Source: Aquiflexum gelatinilyticum
GTDB lineage: Bacteria; Bacteroidota; Bacteroidia; Cytophagales; Cyclobacteriaceae
Length of the DNA stretch: 64,000 nucleotides
Direction: 5' to 3'
Assembly (NCBI RefSeq): GCF_024741135.1
Contig: NZ_JANSUY010000019.1
Location: forward strand, 1-64,000
The notes below the pieces were generated by a model that saw only the letters and a list, made by a program, of their open reading frames with translations, was not told the DNA's origin and ran no database searches. Numbering within the stretch: position 1 is the stretch's first letter; every line of letters starts with the position of its first letter. Shown here in pieces: positions 7,976 to 15,738 of this stretch. The position numbers were made by a program, and so were the translations under genes.

Positions 7976-9886
7976 GTGTTGGTTTTCCTGTTTGTTTGCT
8001 TTTTCCGGACTTTGTCACCTCAGTATTTAAATTCTGAAGAGTCAAGGTGGTTGGGTAACGGAACTGAAATGATAGATCCTGATACTGTTACATTGCCTTC
8101 TGTAGAGGTTTTTTCACCTGATATTGAGAAATATACATTTGGAAATAAGGTCAATACAATCACTGAAGCTGAATTGATAAATTTCCAAGGCTGGCCATTT
8201 TCAGATTTCTTACAGAAGCGGACAGGTCTGTTTCTTCGTCAATATGGATCAGGAATGCTATCTTCTTTGACTATGCGGGGAACTTCAGCCGGTCACAATG
8301 CTGTATTTTGGAACGGACTTCCGATAAACAGCCCCTCATTGGGGCAGTCGGATTTTTCCATTATTCCTGTTGGAGGATTTGATCAGGCTTCTGTCCATTT
8401 TGGGAGTGGAGGGGCGCTTTACGGAACGGATGCTATTGGAGGAGCTGTGCATTTGACCAATAAACTTAAATTTGGCGAAGGTCATCAGGTCCGGATTGGA
8501 TCTTTATTTGGGAGTTTTGGGATATGGAACCAACAATTAGAATATGGCTTTTCGAACCAACAGTTTTCAGCTAGAACAAGGGTTTACCGGAATTTCTCAG
8601 AAAATGATTTTCCGTTTCTGAACATCACAAAATTCGGTACACCCATGGAAAGGCAGGATCATGCCAAGGTGATCCAGCAAGGTGGAATCGAGGATTTAGC
8701 TTGGAAAATCAATTCCAAAAACCTCATCAGTTCATCGATTTGGTGGAATGGGACCGAAAGGGAAATCCAACCGATAATGGGATCCAATACCAAAGACTTT
8801 CAGACTGATACTAATTTGAGGTGGGTTTTGGATTATTTTCATTTCTCAAAAAACAAAGTTTGGAACCTAAAAAGCGGCCTGGTAAGAGATGATCAGGTTT
8901 TTAATACTTCACGCAATCAGACGATCCAATATTTTCTTGCAGCAGATATGGATTGGGAAATCGGCAGAAATTGGAATTCAAAAACCGGTATCAGATATAC
9001 CTATATTGTTGGTAATTTGAGCACCTTTCGAGCCCAAGAGTCAAGGATAGAATTATACCAATCAACCAATTTTCAGCCTAATGAAAAGTTGTCTTTTTCT
9101 TTCAACCTCAGGCAAATGGTGTTTGACAGAAAAATTGCACCATTTACGCCGAGTCTTGGAGGCGAATGGCAAGTGTGGGAAAATCAATCTAGCCAAATTC
9201 TCTTCAAATCCAATTTGGCAAGAAGTTTTAAAGTTCCGACATTGAATGACCGATTTTGGGTACCGGGGGGAAATCAGGATCTGAAATCAGAAAAGAGTTG
9301 GAGCGGAGAAATGAGTCTGGTCTATTCCTTCAAAAAAGACAATTTTGATCTGAATCAAAGAATGACCTATTATAGAATGAAAGTTGATAATTGGATCATA
9401 TGGCTGCCTAAAGGAAATATATGGAACCCTCAAAACATCAGGGAGGTGCAAAATTCAGGTGTTGAATATAGCTTGGAGTTAAGTCAAAAAATCCGAAATT
9501 GGAATTTAGCATTGACTACAAACTATGCTTGGACACAAGCCATCAACCAAACTGATATTTCTGAAAATGACCGAAGCAAAGGAAATCAATTGCCATTTAC
9601 CCCTGAACAAAAGTTCCAATCTTTATTCAGTATTGGAAAAGGGGTATTCAGTACTTTCCTTAATTTTCAAAGAGTAGGGGAGCGCTTTACCGGAACAGAT
9701 GGTTCCGGAAGATTGGAACCATATCAACTTTGGGATTTAGGAAGCAATTGTAATTGGTCATTTAAAAAACTTTCAGGAAATATTGGATTCCAAATCAATA
9801 ACTTATTCAATACTGATTACCAAGTGATGCCTCTCCGGGCTATGCCCGGAAGAAATTATCAATTTAATTTAAATATTAGAATATGA
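7976..9886 (+). CDS. btuB: TonB-dependent outer-membrane receptor, BtuB-like (cobalamin)
   Basis: A 636-residue receptor with a GTG start and a short hydrophobic signal (MLVFLFVCFF). A TonB-box-like segment, PDTVTLPSVEVFSPD, lies near residues 35-50. The plug domain follows, with FLQKRTGLFLRQYGSGMLSSLTMRGTSAGHNAVFWNGLPINSP, GGFDQASVHFGSGGALYGTDAIGGAVHL and then a barrel ending FNLNIRI. There is no carboxypeptidase-like N-terminal domain, which suits a BtuB/FecA-size receptor rather than a SusC type. The cobalamin riboswitch immediately upstream and the BtuG-like lipoprotein overlapping its stop make B12 the likely ligand. Upstream in-frame sequence is open, so the start is not certain. Confidence 0.9.
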   Translation: MLVFLFVCFFRTLSPQYLNSEESRWLGNGTEMIDPDTVTLPSVEVFSPDIEKYTFGNKVNTITEAELINFQGWPFSDFLQKRTGLFLRQYGSGMLSSLTMRGTSAGHNAVFWNGLPINSPSLGQSDFSIIPVGGFDQASVHFGSGGALYGTDAIGGAVHLTNKLKFGEGHQVRIGSLFGSFGIWNQQLEYGFSNQQFSARTRVYRNFSENDFPFLNITKFGTPMERQDHAKVIQQGGIEDLAWKINSKNLISSSIWWNGTEREIQPIMGSNTKDFQTDTNLRWVLDYFHFSKNKVWNLKSGLVRDDQVFNTSRNQTIQYFLAADMDWEIGRNWNSKTGIRYTYIVGNLSTFRAQESRIELYQSTNFQPNEKLSFSFNLRQMVFDRKIAPFTPSLGGEWQVWENQSSQILFKSNLARSFKVPTLNDRFWVPGGNQDLKSEKSWSGEMSLVYSFKKDNFDLNQRMTYYRMKVDNWIIWLPKGNIWNPQNIREVQNSGVEYSLELSQKIRNWNLALTTNYAWTQAINQTDISENDRSKGNQLPFTPEQKFQSLFSIGKGVFSTFLNFQRVGERFTGTDGSGRLEPYQLWDLGSNCNWSFKKLSGNIGFQINNLFNTDYQVMPLRAMPGRNYQFNLNIRI

Positions 9887-10944
9887 AAAATTCACGCTTT
9901 CTGCTGCCATTGGTTTGGCTTACGATTTTTGCTTCCTCATGTACCACAAATACTACTGATCCTGTTGATTTGCCAAAAGGTGAATTTGAAGACGGGGTTT
10001 TGATAATGAATGAAGGTGCTTTTGGCGTCAATGACGGTGAAGTTTTTCATTATGATCCTGCTACGGGAGTGATCAAGGAAAATATTTTCCGGACAAAAAA
10101 CAGCAGACCTTTTGGTGGATTGATCCAGGATATGGTAGAAGCTGAGGGGAGACTGTATCTGGTTGCAAATACCGGGAAGGTAGAAATTGTGATTCCAAAA
10201 GACTTCAGTCTTGTAGGTGGCGTTAGTTTGGGATTAGATAATTCAAGGTCCTTGGTTTCTGTCAATCAAAGACTTTTTATCAGTGATTGGGGGCCATATG
10301 ATGGTGATTTTAACAACCCTGATTCATACATCGCAGTGGTCAATGACTTGAATGGAGGGCCAATAGCAAAAAAAATCCCTGTTTCAAGCCGTCCTGAAGG
10401 GATGATTGTGGCCGGAAATTTCATTTATGTTGCGTGTTCTGCAGCCAAAAAGTTTGATGTGATTTCGATAGCTTCCGAAACTTTGGCTGCTAGTGTTGCA
10501 GTAGAAGGAACTCCTTCAGAGTTTTTGCAAATTGAAGGGAGATTATTCCTTTATGCCACAGACGAGAATAATGTATTTTTTCATGAAGTAAATCCCGGAA
10601 ACTATACCGTGGTGAAAACCACAAAAATCCCTTTGACAAATCCAACGCCAATAATCGCATTGGGAGAGGGCAGTGAGGTATTTGTCGTGACCTCTACAGG
10701 TTGGCCGGATTATGATGATGCAGTAGCAAAAGTTTCAGTAAATAATGGACAAGTTACAAACCCTTCCTTTTATGTCGGTAATGGCATCTATGGAATCGGA
10801 TTCAAAATAGAAGGCAAAGAAATTTATGTCGCTGAGCACAATGGTTTTCAAGGAAATGGAAGCGTTTTCATATTAAGTCCTCTTGGAATTCTTGTCAAAA
10901 CATTGACAGTCGGAAAAGGACCCTCAGGGTTTATTTTTAAATGA
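9883..10944 (+). CDS. btuG: BtuG-like surface lipoprotein, beta-propeller fold (DUF5074/YncE-like)
   Basis: A 353-residue lipoprotein with signal MKNSRFLLPLVWLTIFASSC (lipid Cys at 20). After a short linker come repeated beta-propeller-like blades: GVLIMNEGAFGVNDGEVFHYD, GGLIQDMVEAEGRLYLVANTG, RPEGMIVAGNFIYVACS, and a closing GIYGIGFKIEGKEIYVAEH. The opening 'NEG.FG..DGEV..YDP' is typical of the DUF5074/YncE proteins that sit beside B12 receptors in Bacteroidota. BtuG of gut Bacteroides is such a lipoprotein and passes cobalamin to BtuB. The start codon overlaps the receptor stop (ATGA), so the two are translationally coupled and share the riboswitch. The role is well supported by context; binding itself is inferred. 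Confidence 0.82.
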   Translation: MKNSRFLLPLVWLTIFASSCTTNTTDPVDLPKGEFEDGVLIMNEGAFGVNDGEVFHYDPATGVIKENIFRTKNSRPFGGLIQDMVEAEGRLYLVANTGKVEIVIPKDFSLVGGVSLGLDNSRSLVSVNQRLFISDWGPYDGDFNNPDSYIAVVNDLNGGPIAKKIPVSSRPEGMIVAGNFIYVACSAAKKFDVISIASETLAASVAVEGTPSEFLQIEGRLFLYATDENNVFFHEVNPGNYTVVKTTKIPLTNPTPIIALGEGSEVFVVTSTGWPDYDDAVAKVSVNNGQVTNPSFYVGNGIYGIGFKIEGKEIYVAEHNGFQGNGSVFILSPLGILVKTLTVGKGPSGFIFK

Positions 10945-11029
10945 TTTTAAAGAATTGTGTTTGGAGTTTGAAGAAGAAAAAATCAGACCCTTTTTTTAGA
11001 AAAAAATAAATGTAGACTAAATACAAAAC

Positions 11030-11356
11030 TCACCTTTTATCAACGGGTTGTGTTAAGGAATAAAATTCTTTGCCAATCCTCTGAATGTGATCTGTTAGAT
11101 TTCTGCTTTCAATTTTATGAAATATCGAAATATCTATCTTATAGGGAAGCATAAGATCATCCAATTCATTTTCAATTTTCAATAATTCTGACAAAGTTAA
11201 TTTTTCCCCAAAAAGTGTCAAGTCGATATCTGAACCTGTTCTGAAATTGCCTTTTGCCCTGCTGCCATAAATCAAGCTTCTCTCAATATTCGGGTGGCTC
11301 TCGAATACGGAATTAATCGAATGAATTGTGGTTTTGTTTAGGCCAAATTTTTCCAT
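11030..11356 (-). CDS. Minimal nucleotidyltransferase (MNT) antitoxin of a HEPN/MNT pair
   Basis: A 108-residue MNT-fold protein. It has the catalytic signature GS-x10-DxD: GSRAKGNFRTGSDID at residues 31-45 with Asp43 and Asp45, and a third acidic residue in YKIDISIF at about 93-100. Proteins of this type neutralise a HEPN ribonuclease partner, in studied cases by AMP-transfer onto its tyrosine. The HEPN gene lies 4 bp upstream in the same direction. All catalytic residues appear intact, so this is probably an active module. There is no signal peptide; the protein is cytoplasmic. Confidence 0.88.
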   Translation of the reverse strand: MEKFGLNKTTIHSINSVFESHPNIERSLIYGSRAKGNFRTGSDIDLTLFGEKLTLSELLKIENELDDLMLPYKIDISIFHKIESRNLTDHIQRIGKEFYSLTQPVDKR

Positions 11357-11360
11357 GGAC

Positions 11361-11774
11361 TCAATTTTCCTTTATGCTTTTCATCTTTTGCTCGAAATCA
11401 AGAAATAACTTATAGTACCAATTTTTGATCTTATTCGCTATATCGGAGGCAGTTTCTTGATTATAGGTATGTGAAGTTTTGTTTCGGCTTTTTAGCATTT
11501 CCATCCATCCTTCTCCATCAGTCACCAAACCAACTTTAAATGCCTCTCTTGTTGCATCGCGTGAACCTGTAATTTGGCTATTCCCTTGATAATAAAAGTA
11601 ATCCTTCATTACATTCCAAGCTAATTCATGGGTAAATTCAAATGCTTGAATCAGCCCCTGTTCTTCTAAATCTGACAAATCCCTTTCTTTTGAAAGTCTT
11701 ACAGCGCTTTCTAGCTGTTTTAAAGCTTTGGAGAAGTTTTCAAATCTTTGTTCCCACCTGATATCTGGTTCCAT
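11361..11774 (-). CDS. HEPN-domain protein (HI0074-type nucleotidyltransferase partner, HepT-like toxin)
   Basis: A 137-residue all-alpha protein matching the HI0074 'nucleotidyltransferase substrate binding' family. The opening RWEQRFENFSKALKQLESA and ...IQAFEFTHELAWNVMKDYF are typical helices. The sequence RNKTSHTY (residues 97-104) fits the HEPN ribonuclease motif RX4H and, more fully, RX4HXY. In HepT proteins the Tyr of that motif is the residue AMPylated by the MNT antitoxin. It is the first gene of a two-gene leftward operon with the MNT gene 4 bp downstream. Likely a type VII-style toxin-antitoxin module; toxicity here is inferred. Confidence 0.86.
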   Translation of the reverse strand: MEPDIRWEQRFENFSKALKQLESAVRLSKERDLSDLEEQGLIQAFEFTHELAWNVMKDYFYYQGNSQITGSRDATREAFKVGLVTDGEGWMEMLKSRNKTSHTYNQETASDIANKIKNWYYKLFLDFEQKMKSIKEN

Positions 11775-11879
11775 CTGATTGTCTTTTGGCTAATTTAATC
11801 AGAAATCACAAAATTATCTTCTAGAATTAAAAGAACCGGGTAATTAAAAAACCAATATTCTGATTTTTGCCAAAAGTCA

Positions 11880-12803
11880 TTATTTGGCCCCCGCAAGCAA
11901 ATACAGCACCGCCATCCTTATGGCGACTCCATTTTCTACCTGTTGTAAAATTATGGAATGCTCTCCATCAGCAACATCAGAATTCATTTCCACTCCTCTA
12001 TTGATGGGGCCGGGGTGCATGATGACTATTTTTTTACCAAGCCTGTCCAGCATTTTTTTATTGATGCCAAAATAGAGTGAATACTCACGCAAAGAAGGGA
12101 AGTATTTGATTTGTTGCCTTTCTAATTGAATTCTTAGGACATTGGCTACATCGCACCATTCCAATGCTTTTTGGACATCGTATTCCACTTTTACCCCTAG
12201 GCTGTCTATGTGTTTTGGGAGCAAAGTGATCGGCCCGCAGACCATAACCTCGGCACCGAGTTTTTGCAGGCAGAAAATATTGGAAAGGGCTACCCTAGAG
12301 TGAAGGATGTCTCCAATGATGGCAACTTTTTTACCTGCTACATCCCCAAGTTTTTCCCTGATTGAAAAAGCATCCAAAAGTGCCTGTGTAGGATGCTCGT
12401 GGGTGCCATCTCCGGCATTGACCACATTGGCCTGGATGTTTTTGGAAAGAAAGTGTGGAGCACCGGGACTTGCATGTCTCATCACCACCATATCTACTTT
12501 CATGGAGAGGATGTTATTGACGGTATCGATGAGCGTCTCTCCTTTTTTGACTGAACTATTGGAAGAAGAAAAATTGATTACATCTGCTGAAAGCCTCTTT
12601 TCTGCCAATTCAAAGGATAATCTTGTGCGGGTGGAATTTTCAAAAAATATATTGGCGATGGTGATGTCTCTCAGAGAGGGTACTTTTTTGATCGGTCTGT
12701 TGAGTACATCTTTGAAATTGTCCGCAGTCTCAAAAATTAATTGGATATCATTTTCACTGATGTCTTTGATGCCTAATAAGTGTCTGGTGCTGAGTTGTGA
12801 CAT
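11880..12803 (-). CDS. pyrB: Aspartate carbamoyltransferase, catalytic subunit
   Basis: Catalyses carbamoyl phosphate + L-aspartate to N-carbamoyl-L-aspartate, the committed step of pyrimidine synthesis. All signature elements are present in 307 residues: the carbamoyl-phosphate loop STRTR at 57-61, the mobile loop Ser/Lys in SVKKGET (84-90), HPTQ at 137-140, and HPGPINRG at 263-270. Length is normal for a stand-alone class B/C catalytic chain, and no pyrI is visible nearby. It lies 7 bp downstream of pyrR in the same direction, giving a pyrR-pyrB operon with likely feedback control by pyrimidines. Confidence 0.97.
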   Translation of the reverse strand: MSQLSTRHLLGIKDISENDIQLIFETADNFKDVLNRPIKKVPSLRDITIANIFFENSTRTRLSFELAEKRLSADVINFSSSNSSVKKGETLIDTVNNILSMKVDMVVMRHASPGAPHFLSKNIQANVVNAGDGTHEHPTQALLDAFSIREKLGDVAGKKVAIIGDILHSRVALSNIFCLQKLGAEVMVCGPITLLPKHIDSLGVKVEYDVQKALEWCDVANVLRIQLERQQIKYFPSLREYSLYFGINKKMLDRLGKKIVIMHPGPINRGVEMNSDVADGEHSIILQQVENGVAIRMAVLYLLAGAK

Positions 12804-12810
12804 GTGTAGT

Positions 12811-13353
12811 TTATGCTTTTTCTGTTATCCAAATGGCATCTTTTTCAAATCCTTTTTCCACCCATTCCACCGAAACATATTGGCTTTCAAGGGTGTTGAC
12901 TTTCACCCCGCAATAGTCAGGCATGATGGGATAATCTCGGGTATATTTGCGGTCTATCAAGATCATCAGTTCCACTTTCTGCGGCCTGCCAAATGCAATC
13001 ATGGCATCCAATGCAGCCCTGACGGAACGGCCCTTATAAAGAACATCATCGATCAGTACGACTTTCTTACCCTCGATCAGAAAATCAATTTTGGTTTCGT
13101 TGGCTTTCAATGGGAAATCCCTCCTTCTGAAATCATCCCTGTGGAAGGTCGCATCAAGATATCCGAAAGGAACTTTTACCCCCGCGATTTCTTCCAATAA
13201 CCTGACGATTTTATCCAAAACAATGGGTCCACGCGGCTGTAAGCCTAAAAGTACGGTATTTTCAAAAGTATCGTGGTTTTCTATCAACTGATGGCAGAAC
13301 CGCTTGAGAATGATCGCGATTTGCTGTTGGTCCAGAACAAGTCTTTTTTGCAT
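12811..13353 (-). CDS. pyrR: PyrR bifunctional pyrimidine operon regulator / uracil phosphoribosyltransferase
   Basis: The frame is open to 13446, but the ATG at 13353 (MQKRLVLDQQQIAIIL) gives the normal PyrR length of 180 residues and matches the family start. The PRPP-binding motif is VVLIDDVLYKGRSVRAAL. Other PyrR blocks are LLGLQPRGPIVLDKI and RKYTRDYPIMPDYCGVKV. PyrR senses UMP/UTP and in many bacteria binds pyr mRNA to promote attenuation; it also has uracil phosphoribosyltransferase activity. It is followed 7 bp later by pyrB. I did not find a convincing PyrR anti-antiterminator hairpin in the short leader, so RNA control here is unproven. Confidence 0.95.
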   Translation of the reverse strand: MQKRLVLDQQQIAIILKRFCHQLIENHDTFENTVLLGLQPRGPIVLDKIVRLLEEIAGVKVPFGYLDATFHRDDFRRRDFPLKANETKIDFLIEGKKVVLIDDVLYKGRSVRAALDAMIAFGRPQKVELMILIDRKYTRDYPIMPDYCGVKVNTLESQYVSVEWVEKGFEKDAIWITEKA

Positions 13354-13479
13354 GGCTTTGCTTTGTGTGCAAATATAAAAAGTTTCAAGGTGTTTGGGTT
13401 TAAAAATTTGATTTTTGAAGATTATGATTGTCCGCTTCTTTGCCAATTTCTAAAAATAAAGATTAAAGCTGCGGACAAT

Positions 13480-13500
13480 CAGTCCATAGTCGACAGACCA
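13480..13500. repeat. Short dispersed repeat, copy 1 (contains GTCGAC)
   Basis: The segment carrying GTCCATAGTCGACAGACC recurs exactly at 17777-17797. Both copies lie in intergenic DNA shortly after gene ends or starts. The core includes the palindrome GTCGAC. It is probably a member of a small genomic repeat family. Confidence 0.65.
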
Positions 13501-13615
13501 TAGCCACTACAATTGTACTTCACTCTGAGTTTTAATTGGTTAGTGTAAAAGCTTTCACAAGTAGGGGATTTTTGAATTCCGAAGGATGGAGACTGCCCAC
13601 TGATTCCTCCGAATC

Positions 13616-15265
13616 TCATTTCTTTTCCAAATCCTCATCCTCCTCGGGCACATATTGGTCTCCATCTACTTTGATTTTGGTCAAGAAAAATACCTCTTTG
13701 GTTTCTTCTTTGTTTTCAGCATTTAGGTACCTGACTTTCTGTTTTCCTGTCAGCAAAAAGTAATTGCTATACCAATGGGTAAGTGAAAGACTCCCATCTT
13801 GGGTTTCTCTGATCCTTTCCTCTTCGTTGATCAATTCGATTTCAAAAGTTTTGTTTTGGAATATCACTTCTCCGTTTTTGATATAACTCATGTAGATTTG
13901 GATATCATCCAAGTAAAGGAAATGAAGTTTTTCTCCATCAAAACTTATCTCTCCATACTTTCCGGGATTGTTGGTGGTGTTCCCGGTGAGGTCAAGGGAA
14001 TTATCCCAAATTACTTCGCCTGACCTGTTTAAGAATAGAAAATACGAAGACACAAATTCGTATTCCCCCTCTTCCTGCCATACATAAGTTCCCCCGTATC
14101 TTGAACCGGGAAAGCTGTTGCCATAGCGTCCCAATCCATAACCAAGCTGGTCCATCATCAGTCTATTGGCACTGTAGCGATAGGCTTCATTGGCATAGAC
14201 ACCATCCCGTTGCATATAACGTGGATTGGTGGCTAAAAAGTGATCGCTGTAGACCAGGTAGCCTTGATCCAGTGTGACGACTTCCCTTGCCGAAAAAACA
14301 GGTTTGATGGAAGGTGTCTTTCCCTTGGCAAAAGATTTTTCTAGTTCCTGAAGTTTTTTTTCCTTTTGCTTTTCTTTCATGTAATTAAAGAAGTTGGGGA
14401 AATTCTTCAGGGTCAAGTATTTTATTTTGTACTCGCCAAATTCATTGATATCGCCAAGGTAAATTCCCTGATATGCCTCTCTTTTCCTGTTTCCAAAGGT
14501 GCCAATAATAGACTGTTGGTAGTTTTGAATGGGAGTCATCATACCTTCTACCAATTCCATGTCTTGGTCTTCAAGTTTTTCGATGACAACTTCCCTTATT
14601 TTGTTTCCATTATCATCAAAAGTCAGCAAGGAAATTTGTTTCATTTTATATTTATCCCGGCGGCTTACCAACAGATCGAGTACCCCCAGTTCACTCTCTT
14701 TTTTTAGTTGCAGGATTTTGGTGTCTTTGAAATATATCCCCTGTACAGTAATAACATTGTTTTCTTGGATATCAAAGATCTGCACGATGGGTCTCAAGTC
14801 AGCATTTCCCATAAAAATGGCACTTCTGTTGAGTACAAAAAACTCCTGAAGTTCCATGGAATATATGTTTTCAAGAAGGACTTCTTTGGCGACTTCACTC
14901 TTTAAGTCTATTTCAATCAGGTATCTTTCTGAGGTGGCCACGCTGCCTTTTTGCATCAGGATGTAAAGGAATTCGCCTTCAAGGTCATAGCCTACTAAAT
15001 CATAGCCATCCCTGACTTTGATTTCTTTCAAGTTGTCTGAATTCAAATTGAAGTCAGTCAAAAAATATTGAAGATTTGACTTAAAGTTCAATCCTTTTTC
15101 AGGCTGAACACGAAAAGCTACCAAACCACCCTGTTTGGCCACGACAATGAAATCTTTCTCTATAAAATTGCTCGGAATCTCAAAACGATCCACAAACATC
15201 ACCTGTGAAAAAGCGGAAATCTCTAATAGAAGAGAAAAGAGCAATATAAAGGGATGTTTTTTCAT
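13616..15265 (-). CDS. Secreted hypothetical protein, about 549 residues
   Basis: I do not recognise a family. The N-terminus is a clear signal peptide (MKKHPFILLFSLLLEISAFSQ). The mature chain is rich in beta-strand patterns such as GYDLVGYDLEGEFLYILMQ, YLIEIDLKSE and LHFLYLDDIQIYMSYI, spaced like propeller blades. A Tyr/Gly-rich insert (NRLMMDQLGYGLGRYG) lies near the middle, with a highly charged Lys/Glu helix before it and an acidic tail (PEEDEDLEKK). Probably periplasmic or surface-exposed. Its start overlaps the end of the upstream EVE-domain gene by 4 bp, so the two may share a transcript, though their functions look unrelated. Confidence 0.75.
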   Translation of the reverse strand: MKKHPFILLFSLLLEISAFSQVMFVDRFEIPSNFIEKDFIVVAKQGGLVAFRVQPEKGLNFKSNLQYFLTDFNLNSDNLKEIKVRDGYDLVGYDLEGEFLYILMQKGSVATSERYLIEIDLKSEVAKEVLLENIYSMELQEFFVLNRSAIFMGNADLRPIVQIFDIQENNVITVQGIYFKDTKILQLKKESELGVLDLLVSRRDKYKMKQISLLTFDDNGNKIREVVIEKLEDQDMELVEGMMTPIQNYQQSIIGTFGNRKREAYQGIYLGDINEFGEYKIKYLTLKNFPNFFNYMKEKQKEKKLQELEKSFAKGKTPSIKPVFSAREVVTLDQGYLVYSDHFLATNPRYMQRDGVYANEAYRYSANRLMMDQLGYGLGRYGNSFPGSRYGGTYVWQEEGEYEFVSSYFLFLNRSGEVIWDNSLDLTGNTTNNPGKYGEISFDGEKLHFLYLDDIQIYMSYIKNGEVIFQNKTFEIELINEEERIRETQDGSLSLTHWYSNYFLLTGKQKVRYLNAENKEETKEVFFLTKIKVDGDQYVPEEDEDLEKK

Positions 15266-15669
15266 GAACCAAGTATCAAAATATGGTCAAATTGGGATTT
15301 TTCTACAGGCATTGTTGACAACCTTGATTGCTTGAGCAACGGGAGGGAAGACAATTTTTCGTCGGATTTGAGCTGCGCTAATGAAACAGGATTTTTCAAT
15401 TTTTGATGGGATTTTATTTTGATCGCAACCCAACCTTTATCTTCCCCTTCTTCCAGGTCCGGAAATGCCTCTTTGGAAACTATGGCTACCCCGACGATTT
15501 CCTTGTTTTTACCACTGTGGTAAAATAAAACCAAATCACCCACTTTCATTTCCCTCAGGTAATTCCGCGCTTGATAGTTACGGATTCCATCCCAGACATC
15601 CTCTCCTTTGGTGACAAGGTCCTCCCATCCATATTCGCTTGGTTCTGATTTGACTAGCCAGTAATTCAT
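15262..15669 (-). CDS. EVE domain-containing protein
   Basis: A 135-residue EVE (PUA-like) protein. The opening MNYWLVKSEPSEYGWEDL is the hallmark start, followed by VWDGIRNYQARNYLREMKVGDLVLFYHSG and VVGVA-type strands (EIVGVAIVSKEAFPD). EVE domains bind modified bases in DNA or RNA in the studied cases, and some bacterial members are linked to restriction or defence. Nothing in this neighbourhood points to a defence island; divergent PolX lies 69 bp away. The stop overlaps the start of the downstream secreted protein by 4 bp. Cytoplasmic, specific ligand unknown. Confidence 0.93.
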   Translation of the reverse strand: MNYWLVKSEPSEYGWEDLVTKGEDVWDGIRNYQARNYLREMKVGDLVLFYHSGKNKEIVGVAIVSKEAFPDLEEGEDKGWVAIKIKSHQKLKNPVSLAQLKSDEKLSSLPLLKQSRLSTMPVEKSQFDHILILGS

Positions 15670-15738
15670 AATTTGGAAAATTTTGATTGGCTTAAGTTAA
15701 GGCTTAAGATTTTATTTTGAAACAATAATTGATGACAT

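Noticed and set aside
12307-13200. 297-codon rightward open frame opposite pyrB/pyrR
   Set aside because: It lies wholly antisense to two unmistakable genes and its translation is low-complexity (Ser/Leu/Cys-rich) with no domain.
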